Position numbers and translations under genes: made by a program
Shown: in pieces, positions 46,306 to 56,947 of the stretch
Layout of the letters: every line of letters begins with the position of its first letter
Numbering within the stretch: the stretch's first letter is position 1
DNA from: Cheilinus undulatus
Taxonomy: Eukaryota; Chordata; Actinopteri; Labriformes; Labridae
Reading direction: 5' to 3'
DNA length: 64,000 bases
NCBI RefSeq assembly: GCF_018320785.1
Contig: NC_054886.1
Span: forward strand, 33,587,732-33,651,731
The notes under the pieces: model-generated
Database searches by the model: none
Seen by the model: only the letters and a program-made list of their open reading frames with translations
Told to the model about the DNA's origin: nothing

Positions 46306-46701
46306 TGTTACGGCTGCCGCCGTCTGGGGATTTTACCTCCTCTCCTTGTTGAGTGCGTGTGAGTGTTTTTGTTTGAGTGCCACTGTAGCTCTCAGGTTGC
46401 CACTGCTGCTGGAGCTCGTTAGGTGATCGCATCCACCTGCGCAGAGGAAGCCTGATTGGCACGGAGGTCCTACAGCCCATCCACCAATCAGAAGGGAGTC
46501 CACAGTGGATAAGAGGAGCCGGCAGACAAGAACCTGGCAGCAAGCTGTAGCCAGCCATGCTCGCGTGCCATTTGCTAGTTGACATTATTGTTAAACTCCT
46601 GTATCGCTGTAAATTTGCTGAGGCACTAGTCCTTTGTCATTGTGGTAGCCAAATTAGTCCTTTACATACTTAGTTTTATATCTGTTAGTTAGGTGCTGTT
46701 A
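46306..46701. other. LTR-like sequence at the unit A/unit B junction
   Basis: It starts TGTTACGGCTGCC, is GC-richer than its surroundings and has a TATA-like 'gtggataagagg', all reminiscent of a fish Gypsy-type LTR. Homology between units A and B stops exactly at its left edge, and unit B begins at its right edge. No target duplication or paired LTR was found. The 125-codon minus-strand frame has no domain. Confidence 0.35.
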
Positions 46702-47560
46702 TTGTCACAGCCCTTCATAATGCATTGTGATAACTCAATATGGTGGTTAATGCTAAAGCTAACAGTAGATTTGTTTAAAAAATGCTAAAAAAAAAAAAAA
46801 AAATCAAAAGACATTCAATTTCAAAGTTACTGATGTGGATTTAACATTCAAATGTCCCAGAAAGTCACCTAAGTCTAGGCTCACCAGAAAGGCCTCTGAG
46901 AGGGCTACAAAAGCATGGATGGTGTTAGAAAAACCAACCAGAGGGCTTCCAGAGGGGAAAAATGGCTACAATTTATGGTTCAAAAGTTATTTAACTCTAA
47001 ATAACCAATGTGTCTCAGAGGGTTAAAACAAAAAGAAATTGGGCCATGTCCATGCCAGAGAGATAAAGAAATAAGGATTAATATAAAAAAGTTTTACAGC
47101 AGAGCAAAAGAAAAGTGCTGTCTAACTACAGCATTGCAACGACGCTCAAAATGATGGTGTTCATTATGTATAACCAGTGAAAAACAGTTATCATGAGTTG
47201 ATTGAATCAATGATTTTTGTTTTATATCTGTTTTTGATGTACTTTGTCTAGGTGTGCCCAGAACTACAGTATAAATGTGTTCTACTGTCTTTGTTGTCTT
47301 TTTTATTTATTCTTTTTTTTTTTTTGCTTAAACTCTCATCTACACAGAACATTTTCCTTTTTAAGCTTTAATAAAGAGAACATGTTCTTTGAAAAATAAG
47401 CTGGCTTCATCACCTTTTTAAAAATCAAAATTCAACATTTATCATCAAATAAGGTCACTTATATACCATCAGGTTAGACAGATAGATCCATAAAAAGATA
47501 TTTCAGAAGCCTAATATTGTTTTGATGAATTTCAGTTCCTGCTCGGAGTTGTGGTTACAG
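46702..47560 (+). pseudogene. Orphan copy of LAAO 3' flank/UTR
   Basis: This stretch matches LAAO-2 downstream sequence (33538-34290) and LAAO-1 downstream sequence (18000-19770), including the 'agctttaataaagag' polyadenylation-like signal near 47368. No LAAO coding exon precedes it. It marks the left edge of the second tandem duplication, whose breakpoint fell inside the LAAO 3' flank. Confidence 0.7.
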
Positions 47561-47629
47561 AAAAAAGGGGTTGCATTTCAATAGAAATGCTTATAATGAT
47601 GTATGGTGTTTCTGCTGCTAGAATGATAT

Positions 47630-47945
47630 CAAAGAGTTATCTTTTAACCCTTTACTTTACCCAGCTCAGCTCCCATCCACTCACTCTGACTTCAAGGATT
47701 TAGACAAGTCAAGCTTTATTGATCTAATATTAACAAACAGACCTGAGACATATCCTGTCTCTAGTGTCCTGGACATTGGTGTCAGTGATCCTTTCCCCAT
47801 TGTGTGCATTAAAAATGTAAATATGAATAAAAACAAGTCCCACATTGTTATAAGAAGAAACATGAAAACTTTTGATGATCAGGTATTTTACATGTGAAAT
47901 AGCCTCAACATTCCTGATCCTGAGCTCACTTTAAAGACCCTGTAA
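47630..47945 (+). mobile_element. LINE endonuclease-domain fragment
   Basis: One frame reads SSFIDLILTNRPETYP, VLDIGVSDPFPIVCI and NKNKSHIVIRRNMKTFDDQ. This is the C-terminal end of an apurinic-type endonuclease domain from a CR1/L2-like LINE. The rest of the element is absent. Confidence 0.75.
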
Positions 47946-48324
47946 AGTGAAAATGAATGTGTATTTAGGTTCGTTGTATGACAGATCCCTGTGTTATGAA
48001 CCCCCAGGTCAAATTTCAGTCTAATAAAACATCTCTAAGACTATAAATTAAGCTTTAAAACCATGAAAAATGAGGCAGTAAAATCTGCTCCCGGATGGTG
48101 TGGGCGTGGTTGTTGAATGAGCTGAAGCCACGCCCACTCAAGAGAAACACAATACTCTCAAATATAAAAATTACTACAATCTGAATTGAAAAAAGCAGTC
48201 ACGCTATCGCCTGCCCCGTGACCTTTTGTTGACCTTAGTAGAAGAGGCAAAGTCTGTTTTCTGTCTCAACAGTGCAACAGTGTCTAATGCCGAAAGGCAT
48301 TCTGGAAACTCTACAGGTGAAGGG
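47946..48324. other. Short unclassified repeat with hairpin
   Basis: It contains a perfect stem GTGGGCGTGG and CCACGCCCAC around 48099-48141, within 'gaccctgtaaagtgaaaatg'-type sequence. It looks like a MITE or SINE piece. No gene is seen. Confidence 0.35.
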
Positions 48325-48866
48325 ATGACTGTCAAATAATCTCCATCTCCATCTTCTTCCGCTTATCCAAGGTCAGGTCACAGGGACAGCAGCCTAAGCA
48401 GGGAAGCCCAGACTTTCCTCTCTCTGGCCACTTCATCCAGCTCTTCCCGGGGATACCAAGGCGTTCCCAGGCCAGCCGAGCGACATAGTCTCTCCAGCGT
48501 GTCCTGGGTCTTCCCCGGGGCCTCCTCCCAGTGGGACATGCCCGGAACACCTCACCAGGGAGGCGTCCAGGAGGCATCCGGACCAGGTGCCGGAGCCACC
48601 TAATCTGGCTCCTCTCAACGCGGAGGAGCAGCGGCTCTACTCCGAGTCTCTCCCGGATGGCCGAACTTCTCACCCTATCTCTAAGGGAGAGCCCAGACAC
48701 CCTGTGGAGGAAACTCATTTCAGCTGCCTGTATCTGTGATCTCGTTCTTTCGGTCACTACCCACAGCTCATGACCATAGGTGAGGGTGGGAACGTAGATC
48801 GACCGGTAAATCGAGAGCTTCGCCTTTTGACTCAGCTCTTTCTTCACCACGACAGACCGATGCAAA
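48325..48866 (-). mobile_element. RTE-clade (Rex3-like) LINE 3' fragment
   Basis: The minus strand codes an uninterrupted 177-residue C-terminal piece: LSQKAKLSIYRSIYVPTLTY, LSLRDRVRSSAIRERLGVEP and RPRGRPRTRWRDYVARLAWE. The 3' end runs into 'gataagcggaagaagatgg' and a short GATGGA-type tail, the style of RTE/Rex3 elements in fish. It is 5' truncated. Confidence 0.88.
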
Positions 48867-49326
48867 AATAATTTAAAACATTAATAAAAATACTAAGACT
48901 AGCTGAGTACTGTTTACCAAAACTTAAAATTTAGTCAATCAACTCAGAAAATAGGGCTGAAATAGCTATTTTGGATTTTAATCTAATTTTTTTTAAACAG
49001 CCTTCCACTGTTTGGTGTTAAAGTGTAGTCATGAGCATGGATGAAGAAGGTTTAATGATTAACATCACACGGCTTGGAAATTAGATATCTTTATATAGTA
49101 ATAAAAATATGTAAACTTTTAGACTTTAGCTTTTATGTGTTACATTGATTTCAATGTCAGCTGTGGTCAAACACCCAAGCATCATGACCTTTTTCAGAGC
49201 GGCTCTGTGTCACGTACTCGTTTTCACATTACACACCAGAAATAGGCTGCACTGAAGCAGGAAGTAAAGACATGTATCAGACTCAATCTGTCAGTCTGAC
49301 TCTCAGGTATTCAACAGCGAGACGAC
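48867..49326 (+). promoter_or_regulatory. FCRL-B upstream region with conserved promoter motif
   Basis: Matches FCRL-A upstream sequence from about 48960, with no TATA box. 'gcactgaagcaggaag' at 49250-49265 is the ETS/PU.1-like candidate shared by all three FCRL genes. 'catgacctttttcagagcgg' further upstream is also conserved between A and B. Confidence 0.4.
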
Positions 49327-50331
49327 ATGAAGGTTACAGCTCCATGCTCCAGATCATGTGAGTAGTGGGTTTATAAACCATTTTAATTAAAAATACAGCA
49401 GAAGAGGATTTCAAATAACTCAAACTATGATATAATTATGAAAAATGCTTGTCTGTTGTCTCTCCAGTCATGTCTGCAGTGATGCTTCTTATTTATGGAG
49501 TTCAGCATTGTTGCTGTGCTGACGAAACAGGTAAGTACTACTTTAAGGTATTCTAATATCAGGTTAACACCATAGCATGTTAGGTTTACTGTTTAAAAAT
49601 GAATAAAGATGGGAAATAAAGGATGAGTCTTGATTTTAACCTTTAAATATTTATTTAACCGTGTTCAGAGTACTTTTTTCCGTAAACTGGATACATGCAT
49701 TACTAACAGATTAATTTGTAGTCATGAAAACGACCTTCTCTGTTGTCAAGAGATGATTTTAAAATGATAGAAGAGTTTGTCTTTTATGTGTTAGTTGTTT
49801 TCCAATTTACAAAGGAAAAAGAAGAAATGATAAATTTAATATTTGTCAGACATTTTATTGTGTTAGCAACATGTTTCCAGACAAAATTTTTAGAAAAATG
49901 TATTTCTGTGCCTTTTCAGATGGAATTGTTTTACATGTTGATCCAGACAGACTCCAGTTTTTTGAGTTTGACTCCATCACTTTTAAATGTGTGGGATCTG
50001 GGCATTTCAAACAGTGGAGAGTGAGGAGGAAGTTCCAAGGAAAGGAGACAATATGCGGCACTAACTGGGAGGAAATAACTGGACCCTGCCTCATTAACCA
50101 TGCATTTGTGATAGACAGTGGAGAGTACTGGTGTGAGACTGACGGGGGGGTGAGGAGCAGCTCTGTTAACATCAGCGTCACAGGTATGTTCAGCATTTTT
50201 AAGCTCAACAGAAGTGCTTGATGTGTGAAAGGCAACTGTTTCAAAGTTTATACAAGTATTTACTCCAAGGATGGAGATGCTGATCCATCCATCCATCCAT
50301 CATCCATCCATTTATCGATCATCCATCCACT

Positions 50332-50362
<31 letters not shown>

Positions 50363-53300
50363 CAATGGATCCAAGCATTCATGGGGGGACAAAGAGTACT
50401 GATCACTCTGGCCCACAGTAGGGAGGTGCAATGAAAAGTGTGATTTATTATATCTTAGTATTACTGTCCTTATTGAATCAATTGAATCATTATTTCTGGG
50501 AGCCCAAAATCCTTAGCTAAACCCTTGCTACCATCAACACCTTCCTCCATCCTTTGATTTATTGATACAGTAAAAAAAATGATATTTTTAGTGTTTTTTT
50601 TTTAAATGTTAATCCAATCAGTGATTAGAAAATTGTTAATTTCCTGATTCAGGTAGTCAAAAACGTTAACATACCTTGTCTGATATTTTGCCAGTTTTAA
50701 CAATGAAATAATCCGTCCATTCATACATCCTCGCACTGGCATCCTGAAAAACCCTTATTTAACCTCCATCTGAAACGCTTTGTTTTCGCTGCTGTCTCTT
50801 TAAACCCCCACCTCCATGGACCTGCTTTCCTCCGACTGGCCAATTTTCTGGAGGCTGGCCGGGGGCAGCTATGTTTACGTTATTGTAAACTTTGAATGAA
50901 CCGGTCCGACTGAGTAAAATATGGCGAATTTTGATACATGTTCATACGTGTTAGACCTGGAGTCTGACCCTGAGAGAGGGGGAGGAAAACCAGCAGAAGC
51001 GAAGGATAGAGGAAGATGCATCTGTTTGGTAAGTGTTTAATTACTGTGTTACTAAATGGCTTTGATAATGGTGGACTTATCCCTCGCCACACTTAACGGT
51101 GTATTTATTCATCTCTGTTCATCTTGTGGGGGCGGTCTGTTCCGCTTTGCCGGCAACACGGACGAACCAGTCAGGGGATCCTAATGCGATGACCTCATCA
51201 GTTCGCTCCATCAAAATCTCATCTCGGGAAGATCTCGGAGAGACCATTTTCATCAGTTTACAGTCTAATTCCAAGATTTCTGCCACATACGTTTATCTTG
51301 CAACTTGAAAATTTGCATTCTTGGAGTATGGACACCCAACATTGTGACTTTACATTTATGTTTTAAAAATCGGAAAAGTACAATACCCCATCTTTAACAC
51401 AAGAGAAATTTGATTCATTTTCTATGAATTTGGGAAAAACTGAATGACTATACAAGACAAAATGACTTTAAAAAACATCCCAGAAATCCATACAGTAGTT
51501 TGAGCCCAGCATACATCACATTCTCCTTGTTTTCCCCTACCCTTGTTTTCCAGCTGGCCCTGTGATCCTGGTGATTCCTGCTCTCCCTGTAACTGAAGGA
51601 GAGGATGTCACGCTTAGGTGCATGAACAGGACGACTCCATCAGCTGTAGCTCATTTCTATAAAGATGGCGTCTTAAAAGGAGGAAGCATGACCATCCATA
51701 ATGTCTCAAAGTCTGATGAAGGGTTCTACAAGTGTAACATCCCTGGAGTTGGAGAATCTGCAGAGAGCTGGTTGGCGGTCAGAGGTGAGAGACAGAAAAA
51801 AACACTTTGTTTGCTTAAAAAGATTACAAATAATACTTTTTTTTTTCCAAGTCTTTCGTCTACTCAACGAAGAGTTATCACCTTCCAAAGATGAACCCTC
51901 TAAAGCCATCATCATTGGGATATTATGTGCGTTGGCTCTGCTGCTGTTGTTGGGACTCTGTTTATGCAGGAAACACAAAGGTATAGTTTTAAACTACAGA
52001 ATCATTCTGGTCAATGGCAGAAAAAAAACACTTTATGGAGAACTTTTCATGGCTTTCCAGCCTCATTGATGCATTTGTAACTAGACTTTTCTTTTCCTTC
52101 ATGCCTGAATATCCCTCTCCTTCTTCTTCTTATCGTCTTATGATCTTAACATCATCTCAGCAGAGGGCTGTCAGTGTGAGGCTGGTTCTCACTTTAACAA
52201 GAAGTTTTTCCTTGCGGCTCTTTGCTGAATCTTGCTTACTACAGAGCTCATAATTGATTGATTGGTGATCAACTGACTGATTAATTCTGTGTGGCAGATC
52301 TCATCTGTGAGTCATGGCAGTCGTTAAGGTCAGGATGTCCCGTCGGTGAAACAGAAACAGGTAATGAGGACAGCATGTAAGAGAAAGATAGCAGAAATAC
52401 CAGGGCTAAATGCTCTTGCATTTTTCCACGTTGTATGAAAACTTGTTTCTGACTTTTCAAATTAAAACACCTTCTTTTCTGCTGCTTATTCTAGAGTCAG
52501 GAGAGACCAGTGAAGATAATCCAGAGAGAAACAGAGATTCATGGACAAGAGCAAATATAATAAACAACTATAGCAATAGAGGTATTGCACTGGACATGGG
52601 CATGATACTTGGTGTAACATTCATTGATTATTGAGGCATAGTTTAGCTGCAGAGACTGCAAGACTGTAAACAACAGCAGTCAGAGAAAAATTAGCCTGAA
52701 TGCCACATTGTCTGGCTCCACTGTTGCATAGATATATATTTTACGATCATCCACAGAAAGTGTTAGGGAAGGCCAGAACTTTTCAAATTTACTCAGAAGG
52801 TGACTGGACGAATGTTCTCTCGGTCATATTCATGACGGGCCAGTCAGAGTAACAAGATAAATGAGGTGATAAATGATGCCAAGGCCAGTCGGGCCTTCTG
52901 ATTGAACCGCTGCTTTCCCACAGCTATATCTGAGCTATAGGATACACCAGCATACTCCCCCTATAACGATTGCAAACCCAGGCCAAAGCAGGCCAGCAGA
53001 AGAGCTAAACATCTTTTCCATCATGATAATCTTTTGTTCTTATGCTGCAAATACACTGGCCAGACATGACCATCAAACAGGACGGATGGATCTGGCACCG
53101 TTTAGTTCCTAGAGCACCCCCTCTTTTTGCATTTTCATACGGGATGAAAATAAAGTAACGTTGGTTCAGTGCATCGATAAAAGGCTCGTAGGTGTAAAGC
53201 AGAAATCCCTCCACATTAAGGATGTGAGTCTCCTCCTCCTTAGTGTCAGACTTTGGGATGATCTTGGTGTCCAGGGTGTTAGTAACACCATGAGATTTCT

Positions 53301-54310
53301 CAAACCTCAGCTGGTTCTCTAATCATGCGTAGACCGTACTCATCATGGCATCCATGTCTAACCTGACATGCCAGATGGATGTGTTTCACACATCCATCTG
53401 GGAAATCTTCAATAGGAAATGTTAAGGAAAGGGCTGCTTGTTTACGTCACGGCTCTTCCACGCCTGAAAGTACTGCCCTTCGTCACTGATTGGTCCACTT
53501 TCTAACTGGACCCAAACTGTTCAGATGGGAGCTTTGCAAGATGGATTCACCAGTGAGAAACAAGGAAACGGGCGTATCCATCTGCTTTGCAAGGTTAATC
53601 CAGGTCCAGACTTCAGTCTGATTGTGGGGCTTGCAGAAGTCATCTGTATTTCATACAGAGACTTGGTCCAGCTTGGGTAAAACTGACGCTAAACTAGAGC
53701 TAAACCTTAGCTACTCCCCCCGCCTATAGCTACGACCTCATTCTCCTTAAATGACACTGATTGGTCCATGTTGTCTTTGGTGCAGCACAAATGTTGTGAA
53801 TTGGAGCTTTACTAGATGTATTAGCCTGATAACAGAGATAGAGTCTGGCAAATCCATCTGCTTTGCTGAGTTAGTGAAACATAGCAAGTGTAATGGACAT
53901 GTGAAATATATAAAATATGTGAACATATCCAAGATAAAGGTTTGAATTCTCCAAAATTCAAAATCCAAATTTTCATCTTGTAGATGCTCACCTCTCCTCC
54001 AAAAGGCCTCTTCAGTTTTAAAAGATTGGGGGTAGAAATTAGATCCCCAGTTAACCATCCCCATGCTAATGCTAATGATCGGGGTCATGATAGTAAGAAG
54101 TGGAGGCAGCGTTGCTTGGTTTTCTGTTCCTCTATAATATGTACATTAAAACAATTTATAAATGTATGGTCTATGCCTACAACCTGATACATGTCACTTA
54201 TTTTCACTATTTTGTTTTCAGAACAAAAGCTTTCCCACTTCAACTCAAGCGAAGACAATCACAGCCACTGTTCATCAGATGCTGATGAATACTACTATTC
54301 AGTCGACTGA
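49327..54310 (+). CDS. FCRL-B: Fc-receptor-like receptor, two Ig domains, ITIM lost
   Basis: Eight exons join in frame: 49327-49357, 49468-49530, 49920-50183, 51554-51784, 51852-51980, 52298-52360, 52495-52581 and 54222-54310, giving 318 residues. The layout is that of FCRL-A: signal peptide, Ig domain 1 ([17 protein letters not shown]...DSGEYWC), Ig domain 2 ([16 protein letters not shown]...GFYKC...[11 protein letters not shown]), an uncharged transmembrane helix ([21 protein letters not shown]) and a tyrosine tail ending DEYYYSVD. The ITIM of FCRL-A is replaced by IINNYS: TAC is now AAC and GTC is now AGC. Exon 5 has a stalk seven residues longer and a helix two Leu shorter than FCRL-A. 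The receptor may signal through the C-terminal tyrosines only, or act as a decoy. Confidence 0.9.
50285..50365. repeat. (CATC)n simple repeat in FCRL-B intron 3
   Basis: Short CATC array in the same position as the much larger array in FCRL-A. Confidence 0.9.
50690..51395 (+). other. FCRL-B intron 3 insert with exon-like ORF
   Basis: GC-richer than its surroundings and absent from FCRL-A. From ATG 50921 it codes 36 residues ([20 protein letters not shown]...), followed directly by a consensus donor gtaagt at 51029. It resembles a captured or transposon-borne first exon. No partner exon was recognised. Confidence 0.35.
52680..54130. repeat. Dispersed repeats in FCRL-B intron 7
   Basis: Shared with FCRL-A intron 7. 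53360-53400 contains 'gatggatgtg' and 'cacatccatctgg' palindromic sequence. A block at 53980-54125 matches 45075-45205. No gene is seen; the minus-strand frames 53005-53214 and 53747-54088 recur in both units as parts of the repeat. Confidence 0.5.
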
Positions 54311-55260
54311 GGGAAATCACTGTCATCATGGTCTACAGTGCTGTCTAATAATAAGAATTCATCTATTTTTACTTTACATACAAGAGTACTTGTTTTACTT
54401 CATATGTATTCATTTCAGACAAGTTCATTTTATCAGCATGGAAGCACAAAATGTGTCTGCAGCAAGTTTTAGCATGAAGTAATATGGCACTTCTTTGTGC
54501 CTTTGGATGAAATGTTGGATGTTTTAATAGGTTTTCCTGATCACAGATTGGTTAAAAAATCCCACTAACTTCAATAACTCTCAACAGTGTTAGCCTCATG
54601 AATAAAATAAGCTGTGGGTTCCTCTGAGCTGCGACTGAGACATGTGTTTAATATTCAGATCTGGTTGTTAGTGTTTGGAAAGTGCTTTTTCCCTCATATT
54701 ATGTCTAAATGTTTGGATTTCTGATGTATGTCTGAGGCTGTTTAAAACCTAGCTACCTTGCAGGCACAGTTTGTCATGGTTTTGTTTTGAATGTTTTTGT
54801 TTGTACTGCCTTATATTTATAGGATTTAGAGATTTGTTTCTACTTTGAAGTGCATTACCAATAAAATACTAATAATAATTCATACTCATCCACTGTTGTC
54901 ATTGATTTTAGACTGAGCTGAACGATGTACAGCTTCAGTTCTTCTAAAATAGTCTGAAGTAGTTCTCACCATCAACCTCAATCTGAGGTTTGTAGCTAAC
55001 TCACAGCACCAGCATCTATTTTAAAGAATGCAACCAGAAGGTTGACCTCATTTCTCCATCTTGATTGCACATTCTCGTGTCTGAAAACACATTTTAAAAT
55101 TAGACAGGTGAAGCGGTATTAAAAGTACTGCACTGTGGTCAGTTTCATCGTGTGAACAGCTTAGACCCAACCGACCATGTGACAGCTGCTATAAACGTCA
55201 CAGGGACTTATCAAAATTAAATAAATAAATAACTAAACAGCTATTATCCTGACTGAAATA
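54311..55260 (+). other. FCRL-B 3' untranslated region/flank
   Basis: Non-coding and collinear with 45456-46305, with a B-only insertion of about 75 bases near 54550-54630. Confidence 0.5.
54860..54865 (+). terminator. Candidate polyadenylation signal AATAAA (FCRL-B)
   Basis: 'accaataaaatac', about 550 bases after the stop codon. The equivalent bases are deleted in FCRL-A. Confidence 0.45.
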
Positions 55261-56750
55261 AACCCCAAGTTTTAAACACCATTCATTCAAAGCACAGCAT
55301 CTGGAGGTTTTAGGCTTTTGCTTCCCTTTTTAGCATTTATGACCTTGAGAGCCTCTTTAAACATGGGTTAGTTCTTAAAGGGTGGTAAAAGTTTGAAACA
55401 AAAAACAACAAAACATGAACTTTCCATCAGCCTTGCAAAGCAAACAGGTTGTCCAGATTCCATGTCTGTAATCAGACAAATCCATCTTGCAAAGCTCCAA
55501 TCTGAGATGATGTTCCAGGTCTGAGAACAGACTGGATCAATTAGCAACATTTGAGGAGAACTGGCAGTAGTTTGAGGCGGAGCTTTGTCATACTGGAAGT
55601 TGATGGCAATGGCTGCTGCCAGTGTAGAGATTAGTCCAGATGTAGCTATAGTAGAGTATAGTTTCACTTTTCTGTCTTCAATAAAGAGCAAAGAAACAGA
55701 CTGAAAGCTTTCATAAAATAAATAGATATATCAGTTTTCTCTCTATTTGCTTTGGCGTGAGTTTGCAATAGTGATAGACAGGGTTTAGTTGCATGAAGAG
55801 CTGGTACCCATCTAGCATGTCTGTGTGGGCCCCTATGGGTTATATGTGGACTGTAACATGGGTTCCATGGTGGCCACCTGTGATTGTCTATGTGCACTGC
55901 AAGGGTGTATCAGCCCATATGAGACCCATACAGTGACTCAGAGATCCGAGATAGATCCTACCTGTAGTAAACATGGGCAATGTCGAGGATCTCTAGATGG
56001 GGCCTGTATGGGTCTCATATGGGCTGATCCACACTTGTTACAGCGTGCATATAACCCACATGGGCATGCAGGCTGGGCATATGTACTGGCTGCCACTGGT
56101 ATAGCAATTAGACTAGATGGTGCTGCAGTAAGCGTCAGTTTTATCAGAACTGGACCACATTTCTTCATTGAAACAAGAGCAAAGAGACACACCGAGAGCT
56201 TTTTTTGGTAGAGACTTAGTTGTCGCACTTCCTTCTACCAGCCTCGGTATGAGTTTTATCCACCAGCAAGCCCCAGCGTTCATAAACCATGGCAGCGCCT
56301 GTCAGTCTTGCTCAGTTACAACTAGAGCAGTTCATGCAGACTACTTTGTCTTTGTATTTTAGATTGATTTGGCCTTAGAGTCCTCCAGGCCAAAGAGGAG
56401 AGGGACAGCCCAGAATGTTGCCAATACAAGGTTTAAAAGCCAGCATGGGGGTGCTTTAGTGTCCATGGCATGGGTAGCTTGCAAATCCTTGATACTGAGA
56501 GGTACACGCAGGTTTTGGAGTAACATTAATTTTAGTTTTTCTCAGATACCTCCCTGCTTATTTCAGTGACACAATGCCAAACCACATTCTGCACATTACA
56601 ACGGCATGGCTTCACAATAAAAGATGGTGGGTACTATACTAGCCTGAATGCTGGCCAAACCTTTTTGAAGTTTGAAAGATAAAGACAGTATGACTTAGAG
56701 AAGTGTTGCATTGATGCACAACTTTCCTGGCTTCAGCGTCTGTTTGTTGC
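55261..56750. other. Repeat-rich spacer between FCRL-B and FCRL-C
   Basis: No gene is recognised. 55430-55660 resembles, in inverted orientation, parts of the FCRL intron 7 repeats ('caaatccatcttgcaaagct'). An inverted-repeat element lies at about 55815-56080. Open frames on both strands (55368-55691, 55825-56211) have no known domain. Confidence 0.45.
55815..56080. repeat. Inverted-repeat (MITE-like) element
   Basis: The arms 55909-55931 and 56006-56028 are perfect 23-base complements ('cagcccatatgagaccc' core). Weaker complementarity continues outward to 'gggttatatg' and 'cataacccac'-type sequence. The ends and any target duplication were not resolved. Confidence 0.55.
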
Positions 56751-56947
56751 ATTTATTTAAAGCTCTCCTGTGGTTGAAGACTCAAGCAGTATGGCCTTTC
56801 TCAGAGCAGCTCTGAGTCACCCACGTACTCAAACCTTTTAATGTTTCAGACACCAGAAATGACCCGCACTGAAGCAGGAAGTGTCATTAATGCTTTGTAT
56901 TAATGTGTCCATCAGTCCGAGGCTTAGGCAGTCAGCAGCAAGACGAC

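Larger units (their letters stand above)
33538..46701 (+). repeat. Tandem duplication unit A (LAAO 3' end plus FCRL-A)
   Basis: Collinear with 46702 to about 55260. Both units begin 'ttgtcacagcccttcataat' and both end near 'gctattggcctgactgaaa' or 'gctattatcctgactgaaa'. Unit A is longer because of a Tc1 derivative, two LINE inserts and a 2.2-kb hAT element, all absent from unit B. Confidence 0.85.
46702..55260 (+). repeat. Tandem duplication unit B (FCRL-B unit)
   Basis: Collinear with 33538-46305, with unit-specific LINE inserts at 47630-47945 and 48325-48866 and an exon-bearing insert in intron 3 (about 50690-51390). Confidence 0.85.

Noticed and set aside
46208..46585. 125-codon minus-strand frame
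   Set aside because: It spans the unit A 3' flank and the LTR-like segment, has no recognisable domain and is not conserved in unit B.
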